DNA of 64,000 nt from Caulobacter segnis (GTDB lineage Bacteria; Pseudomonadota; Alphaproteobacteria; Caulobacterales; Caulobacteraceae). The translations under genes and the position numbers were made by a program. The notes under the pieces were generated by a model, which was not told the origin of the DNA, ran no database searches, and saw nothing but the letters and a program-made list of their open reading frames with translations. Shown piece after piece: positions 23,977 to 32,313 of the stretch (its first letter is position 1; the number at the start of each line of letters is the position of its first letter). Where the stretch lies: positions 806,001 to 870,000 of the forward strand of contig NZ_JARQWW010000001.1 in assembly GCF_029543125.1 (NCBI RefSeq), written 5' to 3'.

Positions 23977-26703
23977 ATGTTCGCAATCTTGGCCGCCTCG
24001 CTGGCGGGCGCCTGTCTGATGCCGCTGCTTGCGCGCGTCATCGGCAGGGGCGCGGGGCTGATTATCGCGATGCTGCCTGCGGGCCTGTTGGCCGCCTTCG
24101 TGTCGATGGCGCCGATCGTCGAACGCGGCTGGGTGATGGGCCAGGGGCGCGCGTGGGCTCCGGCGCTTGGGCTGGATTTCACCCTGCGGCTCGACGGCTT
24201 CTCTTTTCTCTTCTGTCTGCTGGTGACCGGCATCGGCGCCCTGGTGATCATCTATTCAGACGGGTACCTGACCAACAAGACGCGCGCTGAACGCAGCCGC
24301 TTCTACACGCTGATCCTTTTTTTCCTCACCGCGATGCTGGGCTGCGTGCTGGCCGAGAACCTGCTGGTGATGCTGATGTTCTGGGAGGCCACCAGCGTCC
24401 TTTCCTTCCTGCTGGTGGGTTTTGACAGCCGCAGCCCAAGGTCGCGTCGCGCCGCCTTGATGGCGCTGCAGGTCACCGCCTTTGGCGGGCTGATGTTGCT
24501 GGCCGCCGTTCTCATGATCGGGGCCACGCTGGGGACCTACTCCATGGCCCAGGCGGTCAGCCAGGCGCCGGCCCTGGCGGCCAGCCCAATGGGAGCGCCG
24601 ATCGTCGCCTGCCTGCTTATCGCCGCCTTCACCAAGTCGGCGCAGTTTCCATTCCACTTTTGGCTGCCCAACGCCATGCAGGCGCCGACGCCGGCTTCGG
24701 CCTACCTGCACTCGGCAACCATGGTGAAGCTTGGCGTCTATCTGCTCGCGCGCTTTGAGCCGGTGTTCGCCTCGGTCAGTTGGGGGCGGCCTGTGGTGAT
24801 CTTCGTGGCCTGCCTGACCATGCTGGTGGCCGCGCTTCAGGCGCTCCGGGCCGAGAACTTCAAATCCGCACTGGCCTACTCCACCATCGCCTCCTTGGGC
24901 ATTCTGGTGCTGCTAGTCGGGCTCGACGGTCCGGCGGCCACGGTGGCCATGGTCGGCTTCTTGCTGGCGCACGCACTCTACAAGGCCGCTCTTTTCTTCT
25001 GCGCCGGGTCGGTTTTGCACGCCACAGGCCACCACAATCTTCGCACGCTCGGCGGCCTCGCCCGCTTCTTGCCCCTGACCGCCGTCGCCTGTGCCGGCGC
25101 CAGCCTGTCCATGGCCGGCATCCCGCCCTTCATCGGATTCATCTCCAAGGAGTTTCTCTTCGAGGCGCAGCTGCAAAGCAGTTGGGAGCTGGCGCCGCTG
25201 GCGGTGGCGGTGCTTGTCAACGCCGCCATGGTCGGGGTGGCCGGCGTCATCACCCTTCGCCCCTTCTTCCTGGGCAAAGGCAAGGTGACCGAGGTCGAGC
25301 ACGGCGAGACCTTCTGGCTGGTCGCCCCGCCGCTAGTGCTGGCCTTGGCGGGCCTGGCCATCAGCCTGGAGCCTGACTGGATCACCCGCGTGGCCCTTCG
25401 CCCGGCTGTGGCGGCCGTGTACGGCAAGGCGGTGGAGGTCGACATCTCCGTCTGGCACGGCGTGACCCCGATGCTCCTTTTGAGCGGCGTCGTGGTGACG
25501 ATCGGCGCGCTCATCGTACGGTTCTGGCGGCAGATCCATGAGCGCCTGCGCGCGATCGAACGCTTTGATCTCTATGCTCTGGAGCGCCTATGGGACCATG
25601 CCCTCCAGGGCCTGGCGTCAGGATCGCGCGCTGCGACGCTGTGGATTCAGCACGGCGATCTTCGTCGCTACCTTGTCATGGTCCTGGTCGCGATGGCGGC
25701 GCTCATCGCCTGGTCAACGGCGGCTGTCGGTCAAAAACCTCAATGGCCGGCGATCGGCGAGCTGCGCGCTGCGCCAATCATCTGCGCACTGGTGGGTCTT
25801 GGCGGCGCGGTGGCCGCCACGCGCGCCAAGTCCCTGGTTGCGGCCTTGGTGGCCACAGGCCTCACGGGATTCGCACTCGCCATAACCTTCATGACCAACG
25901 GTGCGCCCGACCTGGCGCTCACCCAATTCACTGTGGAGACGCTGATTGTCGTGCTCCTGACTGCTGTTCTTCTGGCGGTGCCGCTGGCCAATCCGGTCAC
26001 GCGCACGCGGCGCATGCAGATCACGGACGCCGCCATCGCTTCAAGCGTGGCCCTGCTGCTTTTCATCGCCGTTGTCGACATGGCCGCTCGCCCTCACGAC
26101 GCTGCTGCGAGCGCCTTCTTCGGGGAGATGAGCTATGTGGCCGCCAAGGGCCACAACGTCGTCAATGTGATCCTGGTTGATTTCAGGGCGTTCGACACCT
26201 TGGGCGAGACCACCGTGATCGCCGTGGCGGCGATCCTGGCCCGATCGCTTCTGATGAGGCGGGGCCGCACGCACGACGTGGTCGCCGACCTGCCCGTGCA
26301 TTTCTCTCTGCGGGCCGCCGGCCGGACTCTCGCCTGGCTCTTGCTGGCCGCCTCCGTGGTGATCCTTTGGCGCGGGCATGACAGGCCTGGCGGCGGATTT
26401 GTCGGCGGCCTTGTGGCCGCCCTGTCCTTCGCACTGATCGCCTTGGCGTACGGAGTCGATCGGGCCGAACGCGCCTTGCGTCTGCAGCCGCTCGCCGTCG
26501 TGGGCGTCGGCCTGCTTTGCGTCCTTCTCAGCGGGCTTGCGGGCCTGGCGGTCGGCGAACCCTATCTGACCCATCTTTGGTGGGAGCCCGCAGGTCTACC
26601 CAAGCTCGGCACGACCCTGATCTTCGACGTTGGGGTCTATCTGGTCGTTCTGGGATCCGTCTGCGCATTCCTCTTCGGACTGCAAAGGGAGGCGTCGCGA
26701 TGA
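23977..26703 (+). CDS. mrpA: Mrp-type cation/proton antiporter subunit A, fused to subunit B domain
   Basis: A protein of about 908 residues, the largest subunit of the multisubunit Na+(K+)/H+ antiporter related to complex I. The NuoL-like part spans roughly residues 1-500 with the conserved TKSAQFPFHFWLPNAMQAPTPASAYLHSATMVK segment (split here: TKSAQFPFHFWLP and SAYLHSATMVK). A DUF4040-type domain (NGAPDLALTQFTVETL) and a C-terminal MrpB domain (GHDRPGGGFVGGL) follow, so A and B are fused. The start is uncertain between ATG 23977 and TTG 23938. The stop overlaps mrpC by 4 bases. The complex exchanges cations for protons at the inner membrane, giving pH and salt homeostasis. Confidence 0.92.
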   Translation: MFAILAASLAGACLMPLLARVIGRGAGLIIAMLPAGLLAAFVSMAPIVERGWVMGQGRAWAPALGLDFTLRLDGFSFLFCLLVTGIGALVIIYSDGYLTNKTRAERSRFYTLILFFLTAMLGCVLAENLLVMLMFWEATSVLSFLLVGFDSRSPRSRRAALMALQVTAFGGLMLLAAVLMIGATLGTYSMAQAVSQAPALAASPMGAPIVACLLIAAFTKSAQFPFHFWLPNAMQAPTPASAYLHSATMVKLGVYLLARFEPVFASVSWGRPVVIFVACLTMLVAALQALRAENFKSALAYSTIASLGILVLLVGLDGPAATVAMVGFLLAHALYKAALFFCAGSVLHATGHHNLRTLGGLARFLPLTAVACAGASLSMAGIPPFIGFISKEFLFEAQLQSSWELAPLAVAVLVNAAMVGVAGVITLRPFFLGKGKVTEVEHGETFWLVAPPLVLALAGLAISLEPDWITRVALRPAVAAVYGKAVEVDISVWHGVTPMLLLSGVVVTIGALIVRFWRQIHERLRAIERFDLYALERLWDHALQGLASGSRAATLWIQHGDLRRYLVMVLVAMAALIAWSTAAVGQKPQWPAIGELRAAPIICALVGLGGAVAATRAKSLVAALVATGLTGFALAITFMTNGAPDLALTQFTVETLIVVLLTAVLLAVPLANPVTRTRRMQITDAAIASSVALLLFIAVVDMAARPHDAAASAFFGEMSYVAAKGHNVVNVILVDFRAFDTLGETTVIAVAAILARSLLMRRGRTHDVVADLPVHFSLRAAGRTLAWLLLAASVVILWRGHDRPGGGFVGGLVAALSFALIALAYGVDRAERALRLQPLAVVGVGLLCVLLSGLAGLAVGEPYLTHLWWEPAGLPKLGTTLIFDVGVYLVVLGSVCAFLFGLQREASR

Positions 26704-27080
26704 CCGTCCTCTACGCCTTGGTCGGCGCGGCCATTGTCGGATGCGCGATCTTCATGATTCTCTCGCGCAATCTGGTGCGCATGCTTCTGGGCCTGTCGTT
26801 GCTGGCCACCGGCGCCAATCTTCTGCTGTTCATCGCCGGCCGCATCCGCACCGATCAGGCGCCGATCATCAAAGAGGGTGCAAAGGTGCTGGAGGACGCC
26901 GCCGACCCGGTCGTGCAGGCCCTGATCCTCACCGCCATCGTCATCGGCTTTGCGCTCACCATCATCATGGGCGTGCTCGTGCTTCGCGCCTGGCGGACCC
27001 AGGCGACGGTGGACGCACGCAAGCTTGAATCCGCTGAAGCGATGGGCGCCGCTCGCGCCAGGGACGGCGCCGATGAGTGA
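26700..27080 (+). CDS. mrpC: Mrp antiporter subunit C
   Basis: A 126-residue NuoK-like membrane subunit with three helices (about residues 3-23, 28-48 and 70-95). Recognisable are RNLVRMLLGLSLLATGANLLLF and DPVVQALILTAIVIGFALT, both highly conserved in MrpC/MnhC. The ATG overlaps the mrpA stop (ATGA) and its own stop overlaps the mrpD start. NuoK-type subunits take part in proton translocation within the complex. Confidence 0.92.
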   Translation: MTVLYALVGAAIVGCAIFMILSRNLVRMLLGLSLLATGANLLLFIAGRIRTDQAPIIKEGAKVLEDAADPVVQALILTAIVIGFALTIIMGVLVLRAWRTQATVDARKLESAEAMGAARARDGADE

Positions 27081-28542
27081 CACCCTGTTGCTCATCGCGC
27101 CACTGATGATCCCCTTCCTGGGAGCGGCCTCGGCCTTGCTGTTGCGCTCACGCCCCGCCGCGGCGACGGCCATCGGCCTGATCGCCGCTGCGCTGACAGC
27201 TGCCGTCTCGACGGCGTTGCTGCTGCGGATTTTCCAAAGCGGTCCCCCGGCGATGAGCGTCTTTGGGGGATGGCCTCATGGATTTGGCGTGAGCTTTTCG
27301 GCGACGCTTCCGGGCGCGGCGCTCGTGTTCATCACAGGCCTAGTCGCGCTGGCCGCGGCGATCTACGCCCTTGGCGACATCGGCCCGCGGCGACGCCGGG
27401 CGGGATACGACGCCCTGATGCTGGCGATGATCGGCGCGGTGAACGGCGCGTTTCTCACCGAGGACCTCTTCAACCTCTATGTCTGGTTCGAGCTCGCCTT
27501 GCTCTCGGCGCTGGGTCTGCTCACGCTCGATCGGCGCGCCGCGCAGATCGACGGGGCGATCCGTTATGCCGCCTTCGCCATGCTAGCGGCGACCTTCATC
27601 CTGCTAGGCGTGGGGATGGTCTACGGGCTGACCGGAACCTTGCATATCGGCGCTGCCGCGAGCGCCCTGGCGAAGGCTCCGCCCAGCTTCGCTTCGGCGA
27701 CGGCGGCCGCTCTGCTGCTGGGCGGGCTGATGCTGAAGTCCGGGCTGGTCCCGTTCCACCTTTGGCTTCCCGCTTCCTATCATACGGCGCCGATCACTGT
27801 GGCGGCCGTGTTCGCCGGCCTCCTCACCAAAATGGGGTTCTTCGCCCTTCTGATCGTGCTCGGCGGGGTCTTCGGCATAGGCTCCGGCGGCGTCGGAGCT
27901 GCTCAGCTTGTCCCTCTTCTGGGAGCCTTCGCCGCCGCCACGATGCTGATCTGCGTGACAGGCGCTCTGGCTCAGACCGACATGAGAAGGATGCTGGCCT
28001 ACCACGTCATCGCCCAGGTCGGTTACATGATGGCGGCGCTGGCTCTGGCGACCCGCGACGGCCTGGCGGCGGCGGTGTTCTACATGATCCATTCGATCGT
28101 GGTGCAGGCCAATCTCTTCTTCGGCGCCGGCCTTATCCGCCGCGCCTGCGGCAGCTGGGACCTGACCCGAACCGGCGGCGTCGTCCGTAAGGAGCCGCTG
28201 CTCGCCTTGTTGTTGGCCGTGCCCATCCTGTCGCTTGCGGGAATACCGCCTTTCTCGGGCTTTTGGGCCAAGCTGATCGTCATCCGCGAAAGCTTCAGCG
28301 CCGGCATGGCTTGGCTTGGCGCAGTCGCCATACTGGCTGGCCTGCTCACGATCATATCCATGGCCAACTTCTGGTCCGACGCGTGCTGGCGGCAGGCGCG
28401 CACGCCGATGCGCCGCGTGCCGCGTTCCGGCCTTGCGGCCATGGCCCTTCTGTCGATCACGACCCTGATGATCGGCGTGGCTCCGCAGTGGCTCCTGAGC
28501 ATCGCAAGGATGTCCGCTCGCATGATCGGAGACGCTTCATGA
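27073..28542 (+). CDS. mrpD: Mrp antiporter subunit D
   Basis: A 489-residue NuoN/NuoM-like membrane subunit. Conserved features are NGAFLTEDLFNLYVWFEL, LKSGLVPFHLWLPASYHTAP with the helix-breaking Lys/Pro, and TDMRRMLAYHVIAQVGYM. With MrpA it forms the ion-translocating membrane core. The ATG lies 7 bases inside mrpC (ATGAGTGA) and the stop overlaps mrpE. Frame is open upstream inside mrpC, but the start used gives the standard MrpD N-terminus. Confidence 0.93.
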   Translation: MSDTLLLIAPLMIPFLGAASALLLRSRPAAATAIGLIAAALTAAVSTALLLRIFQSGPPAMSVFGGWPHGFGVSFSATLPGAALVFITGLVALAAAIYALGDIGPRRRRAGYDALMLAMIGAVNGAFLTEDLFNLYVWFELALLSALGLLTLDRRAAQIDGAIRYAAFAMLAATFILLGVGMVYGLTGTLHIGAAASALAKAPPSFASATAAALLLGGLMLKSGLVPFHLWLPASYHTAPITVAAVFAGLLTKMGFFALLIVLGGVFGIGSGGVGAAQLVPLLGAFAAATMLICVTGALAQTDMRRMLAYHVIAQVGYMMAALALATRDGLAAAVFYMIHSIVVQANLFFGAGLIRRACGSWDLTRTGGVVRKEPLLALLLAVPILSLAGIPPFSGFWAKLIVIRESFSAGMAWLGAVAILAGLLTIISMANFWSDACWRQARTPMRRVPRSGLAAMALLSITTLMIGVAPQWLLSIARMSARMIGDAS

Positions 28543-28880
28543 GGGCTTTGCGTCGACTGCGCGCCGTCTTGGTGCTGCTGGCGATTTTTCTGTGGGACCT
28601 TGTCGCCGCCTCGGTCGGCGTCGCGCTCATCGTACTGGCGCCGCGCATTCGGACACGCCCTGCGATCGTGGTCGTGCCCGTGACGGTCCAGCGCCCATGG
28701 GCGGTGGCGCTTTTCGCCTATTTCACCTCGCTGACCCCGGGCTCCACCTGCCTTCACGTCTCCGAAGATCGCCGGCGCCTCTATGTCCACGTGCTGGACA
28801 GCACTGATGCCGAGGCCTCTGCGACACGCTTCAAGCGGCTCTATGAGCGCTGGATTTCGGATTTGGAGCTTGGTGCATGA
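28539..28880 (+). CDS. mrpE: Mrp antiporter subunit E
   Basis: A 113-residue subunit, shorter than the common MrpE of about 160 residues. Two N-terminal helices (about 5-38) precede a hydrophilic domain with FTSLTPGSTCLHVSEDRRRLYVHVLD, the family signature. MrpE has no counterpart in complex I and is needed for stability or assembly. Coupled on both sides by ATGA overlaps. Confidence 0.88.
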   Translation: MRALRRLRAVLVLLAIFLWDLVAASVGVALIVLAPRIRTRPAIVVVPVTVQRPWAVALFAYFTSLTPGSTCLHVSEDRRRLYVHVLDSTDAEASATRFKRLYERWISDLELGA

Positions 28881-29146
28881 CACCCTTGTTCACCGCGGCG
28901 CTCTCCATCGTCCTGGCGATCGCCCTCATCTTGGCTGCGTGGCGCATGGTCCGCGGGCCCAGCTTCGTCGACCGCTTCATCGCGCTGGACATGCTCACCG
29001 CCGTGGCGGTCAGTTTCGCGGCCCTGACGACCGTAGCCACCGGCTCCAGTGTTTTCCTGGATATCGGCCTGGGCGTAGCCCTGATCGCCTTCGTGGCGAC
29101 CGCCGCCTTCGCTGTCTTCATTGAACGCAAGGGTCGCAAGCCATGA
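28877..29146 (+). CDS. mrpF: Mrp antiporter subunit F
   Basis: An 89-residue membrane subunit with three helices. The conserved RMVRGPSFVDRFIALDMLTAV and DIGLGVALIAFVATAAFAVFIE segments identify it as MrpF/MnhF. It overlaps mrpE and mrpG by 4 bases each. It is an obligate part of the antiporter complex. Confidence 0.92.
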   Translation: MTPLFTAALSIVLAIALILAAWRMVRGPSFVDRFIALDMLTAVAVSFAALTTVATGSSVFLDIGLGVALIAFVATAAFAVFIERKGRKP

Positions 29147-29487
29147 TCTTCGTCGCAGCCGGCCTGATGACTCTGGGCGCCGCCTTCCTTCTGGTCGCCG
29201 CCATCGGGGTGATACGACTGCCCGATCCCCTGCAGCGCATGCATAGCGCCACCAAGGCCGGAACCGTCGGCGTGGCGCTGGTGCTCGGCGGCGCCATGCT
29301 CTTGGACGGCGGCCTTGGCGCGACGGCCGCCCTCACCATCATCTTCCTGCTGCTGACCTTGCCGATCGGCGCACAGCTCCTTGGAAGGGCCGCCTATGTG
29401 TCTGGGGTGAAGCTGCAGGGCCTGAGCCAGGACCCTTTGGCGCAGGAGCTGGAGAAAATCGACCATCCCCTCGAGCCCGGCTCCTGA
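29143..29487 (+). CDS. mrpG: Mrp antiporter subunit G
   Basis: A 114-residue subunit with three predicted helices and the MrpG/MnhG signature AAIGVIRLPDPLQRMHSATKAGTVGV. It is the last gene of the operon, so the set A(B)-C-D-E-F-G is complete. It ends 13 bases from the convergent DUF2383 gene; no strong hairpin is visible in between. Confidence 0.92.
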   Translation: MIFVAAGLMTLGAAFLLVAAIGVIRLPDPLQRMHSATKAGTVGVALVLGGAMLLDGGLGATAALTIIFLLLTLPIGAQLLGRAAYVSGVKLQGLSQDPLAQELEKIDHPLEPGS

Positions 29488-29500
29488 GGGCGCCGATCGA

Positions 29501-29938
29501 TCAGGAAGGAAGAGCTTTGAGGCCGACGGCTTCGCTGACGGGCGGGCGGCCTGGTGCGATCTGGCGACGAACTTCGATGAAGACCTCCAGCGCTTGGGCC
29601 GAAAGCTCGGGACTGACCAGATAGCTGTCGATGAGCCGCAGCAAGCTGGCCTTGGAGTCACGGCCGGCGGCCTGCGCCGCCTCGTCGTTATCATCGAACC
29701 ACTGATCGATGGTCAGCCGCAGACGGTCGATCAGGCCGGTGATCCATCCACCCGCTTCTTCGGAGCCATCTGCACGCACCTGGGCGCTCAACGCCGCCAG
29801 GCGCTCGGCGCGTCGTGACAGGGCCGCTCTCAGAGCAGGTTGCTCCGCCACTCCCGCCGCCGCGCGGTGCACGCCAGCAGCGTCGGCCAAGGCGTCCGAC
29901 AGCGCATTCAGCGCCGAATGGTCTTCGCGGTTCAACAT
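29501..29938 (-). CDS. DUF2383-like four-helix protein
   Basis: A 145-residue, predicted all-helical, acidic protein resembling the DUF2383/PA2169 family; it shares overall length and helix pattern with the protein at 389-838 (HSALNALSDALADAAGVHRAAA at the start; long central helix with RLRLTIDQWFDDNDE). Similarity to the first copy is only moderate by eye. A GAAG-type ribosome binding site precedes the ATG. It converges on mrpG. Function is unknown. Confidence 0.65.
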   Translation of the reverse strand: MLNREDHSALNALSDALADAAGVHRAAAGVAEQPALRAALSRRAERLAALSAQVRADGSEEAGGWITGLIDRLRLTIDQWFDDNDEAAQAAGRDSKASLLRLIDSYLVSPELSAQALEVFIEVRRQIAPGRPPVSEAVGLKALPS

Positions 29939-29978
29939 CTTCCAGCCTTTCGTGACATCAAGTTTCCCGGCGCGCGCC

Positions 29979-30542
29979 CTAGTGAGAAGCGCCAGTCACA
30001 TCGGCAGTCTCAATCCGCGCCAGGTCGACGATCGTGACGTCGCAGTGAAGCTTGGCTTCGACGCCGCGAAGGAAGCCGCGCCGCGCATGGCCTGCGTCTA
30101 CGAGCACCTCCATGCGCCGGTCCGCCGGCGCGGCGCCGCTGATCTCGCGGATCAACCCGCGAAAGGGGATGATGCTGTTGACCAAGGTGCGGCCGCCGGC
30201 CTGCGCAAGCTTGGCCGCGCGGCTTTCTCGAAGCGCCTGCGCGCCGCCGATATCGGGGCCCAGCACCTCGTCCAGCGCCGCTCGTTCAGCATGGGCGGCA
30301 TCGCAGCTGTCGAGCCCCTCCAGGCTGTAAGGCGCATCCAGGGCGCGCTGCAGGGCCGCCGGAATCTCGCGCTTGGTCATGCCCAGATCGCGCGCGGGCT
30401 GAGCGCCTACGGTCACCAAGGCCCGACCAAGCCCACCTTCTTGGACCGGGGCCGTCGGCTGGGACTTGTCCAGGGCGATGACCGGGCCGGCAGACAACAG
30501 GCTCGCAAGGAGCAAAGTGAGGATTGTGTTCGAAGGTCTCAT
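29979..30542 (-). CDS. Secreted hypothetical protein
   Basis: A roughly 187-residue protein with an N-terminal signal peptide (NTILTLLLASLLSAGPVIA). The mature part is unrecognised: ALQRALDAPYSLEGLDSC, a helical Ala/Arg-rich middle, then TLVNSIIPFRGLIREISGA and VDAGHARRGFLRGVEAKLHC. Two Cys residues (in LDSCDAA and LHCDV) could pair. IPFRGLIREISGA is the kind of conserved hydrophobic strand that recurs in small alphaproteobacterial periplasmic proteins, but I cannot name one. The start could also be 30557. Gene reality is supported by the signal peptide. Confidence 0.65.
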   Translation of the reverse strand: MRPSNTILTLLLASLLSAGPVIALDKSQPTAPVQEGGLGRALVTVGAQPARDLGMTKREIPAALQRALDAPYSLEGLDSCDAAHAERAALDEVLGPDIGGAQALRESRAAKLAQAGGRTLVNSIIPFRGLIREISGAAPADRRMEVLVDAGHARRGFLRGVEAKLHCDVTIVDLARIETADVTGASH

Positions 30543-31205
30543 CGTCGGTCGCCACATGATCGTGGTTCACCAACGACCCCTCGCCCCGACAGGTTCCTCG
30601 CAAAGCCCTTGCCGGCGCCTTTGCAGGTTTAGGCCTGCATCAAGCGCCATTTCATCGGCGAATTCCGCCACCTCGCTCAAACTGAGTAACCATGTTTTTG
30701 CATTCCCGCCCCGGTTGATCCAGCGTTCTGGCGGGGGCGTGCATGACAGCTGCGCGGGGCTTGCGATCCCAGTCCGCGCCGCGCGTCGGCCCGTGGGCGC
30801 TCCCAGCCTTTTATACGCAGGACATCGAAGAGAAGCGGCAATGCAGGCTCAAGCCTCATTCGCGTCCGGCCACGGCGCGAAACGCCCCGGCAAGGGGCCT
30901 CATCCAGCCATTCGCTGGATGTTCTTCTGGCTCCCGCGCAAGCGCGGCGGCAAGCCGTCGACATCGACCATGCGCAACCCACGCCTGGGGGCCGGCCCGT
31001 CCATGTCGGACTGGACGCAGGCCCTGACCACGCGCGATGCGGACATCGACAGGCACTGATTTTGGCAGGGCGCGTGCGTACACCCGGCATCGCCGACGCA
31101 GGCGGACAACCCTTTACCCGATAAGGCGTTGTGATAGCCGGCGGTTGACCCGCCGCCTGCCCGCGCCGCATAGCCAGCGGCCTCAACCTTTCGCCGCCTT
31201 CGCCG
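30543..31205. other. 663-base region with one weak small gene
   Basis: Lies between the minus-strand secreted-protein gene and the second winged-helix gene. Apart from the possible 72-codon gene at 30841-31059, no frame here looks convincingly coding. The 5' parts must hold the promoters of both flanking genes. No repeats or hairpins stand out. Confidence 0.45.
30841..31059 (+). CDS. Possible small basic protein
   Basis: A 72-codon frame with GC-rich third positions comparable to neighbouring genes and a purine-rich stretch (GAAGAGAAG) ahead of its ATG. The product is basic, with one short hydrophobic segment (IRWMFFWLP). I recognise no family. It may be a genuine small protein or chance; the frame is also open upstream, which lowers the weight of the start. 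Confidence 0.3.
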   Translation: MQAQASFASGHGAKRPGKGPHPAIRWMFFWLPRKRGGKPSTSTMRNPRLGAGPSMSDWTQALTTRDADIDRH

Positions 31206-32117
31206 ATGGATGCCGCCAACCAGGACGCCGCTCGTCAGGCCCGGATCGCCCTGACCTGCCTTCGCTTCATTCGTGACTGCGGCGCGATCGCGCGCGGCGA
31301 ACGCGACCCTCACGACGCCTTCATCCTGTCAGCCATCGCCAACGCCAGCCTGACGCCGGTCAATCGGGACCCAGAGGCCAACACCTACTTCAGCCCCGCC
31401 GATCAGCCCCCGCCCGATGAGCTCCTGCGGCCGATCAGCATCAACGCGGTCGCCCAGTCGCTCGGCATGCCGTTCGAGACCGTGCGCCGCAGGATCGGGG
31501 GGCTAGCGCGCGAGGGCCTGATCGCCGTGACGCCCGCCGGGGTGATGGTGCTGTCCAGCACGATCAGTTCTCCGGCCTATGTGGCGATGCTGACGGCGAG
31601 CTACGATCGCGCCGGGCAGTTCTATCGCGACATGCGGGCCCTGAACGCGGCTCAGCACGTACCGTCCCCCACGCTTGTGCGTCAGGATGACGGCCCGCCG
31701 GTGCGTGTGGTGGGACGCGCCATCTCCGACTACTTTCTGAGGACGGCGCACATCCTGATGCGGTTCGGCGGCAACCTGCCGACGGCCGCGGTTCTGGTGG
31801 AGATCGTCCTGGAGAACACCGCCGATCTGGACGACGCCGGCCTGACGCAATGGATATCGGCCTCGGGCGCAGCGGGACGCCCCGCCAGGATCGCCGACAT
31901 CGCGCGCCCGATCCGTTTCTCCGGCGAAACCGCCAGACGCTACGTGAATCTGTTGCAGGCGCGCGGCCTGGTTGTCCGGGGCCGGAGCGGCTTCTTCGCG
32001 GTGACGCCCGACGCCCTCAAAGACCTCGTGGCGCAGGCCGCCGCCGCAAGCGCGGCCGATGCGCGCCGCTTCTTCTCCATCCTCGACCGGTCGGGCGTTC
32101 TGGCCGCCTGGGCCTGA
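31206..32117 (+). CDS. Tandem winged-helix putative regulator, paralogue 2
   Basis: A 303-residue protein closely similar along its whole length to the one at 22936-23868: both share ARQARIALTCLR-like openings, DAFILS, LRPISINA, AQSLGMPFETVRRR, and the later DYFLR, GETARR/RETARR and DARRFF segments. The first winged helix lies at about residues 75-115 and the second at 225-265. The Mrp operon separates the two copies, and this one lies 196 bases upstream of cstA. Either neighbour could be a target. No named family was recognised; regulation is inferred from the fold. Confidence 0.75.
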   Translation: MDAANQDAARQARIALTCLRFIRDCGAIARGERDPHDAFILSAIANASLTPVNRDPEANTYFSPADQPPPDELLRPISINAVAQSLGMPFETVRRRIGGLAREGLIAVTPAGVMVLSSTISSPAYVAMLTASYDRAGQFYRDMRALNAAQHVPSPTLVRQDDGPPVRVVGRAISDYFLRTAHILMRFGGNLPTAAVLVEIVLENTADLDDAGLTQWISASGAAGRPARIADIARPIRFSGETARRYVNLLQARGLVVRGRSGFFAVTPDALKDLVAQAAAASAADARRFFSILDRSGVLAAWA

Positions 32118-32313
32118 CAACCTTAACCGGACGCCACGGCCCATGACGTCGATCTGGTGGGCGGCGCTCAGACGCGCCGCCCGGCATGACGTCGAACGAC
32201 CCTCTACGAACGGCAAGCGCTCAGTCCTTGGGGACAAGCCCTGCCGTTTGCTTTAGGCCGGTCTTCAAGGCCGCGCGGATGGCGGCCCGACCGACTTGAG
32301 GGAGAGGTCGCGC

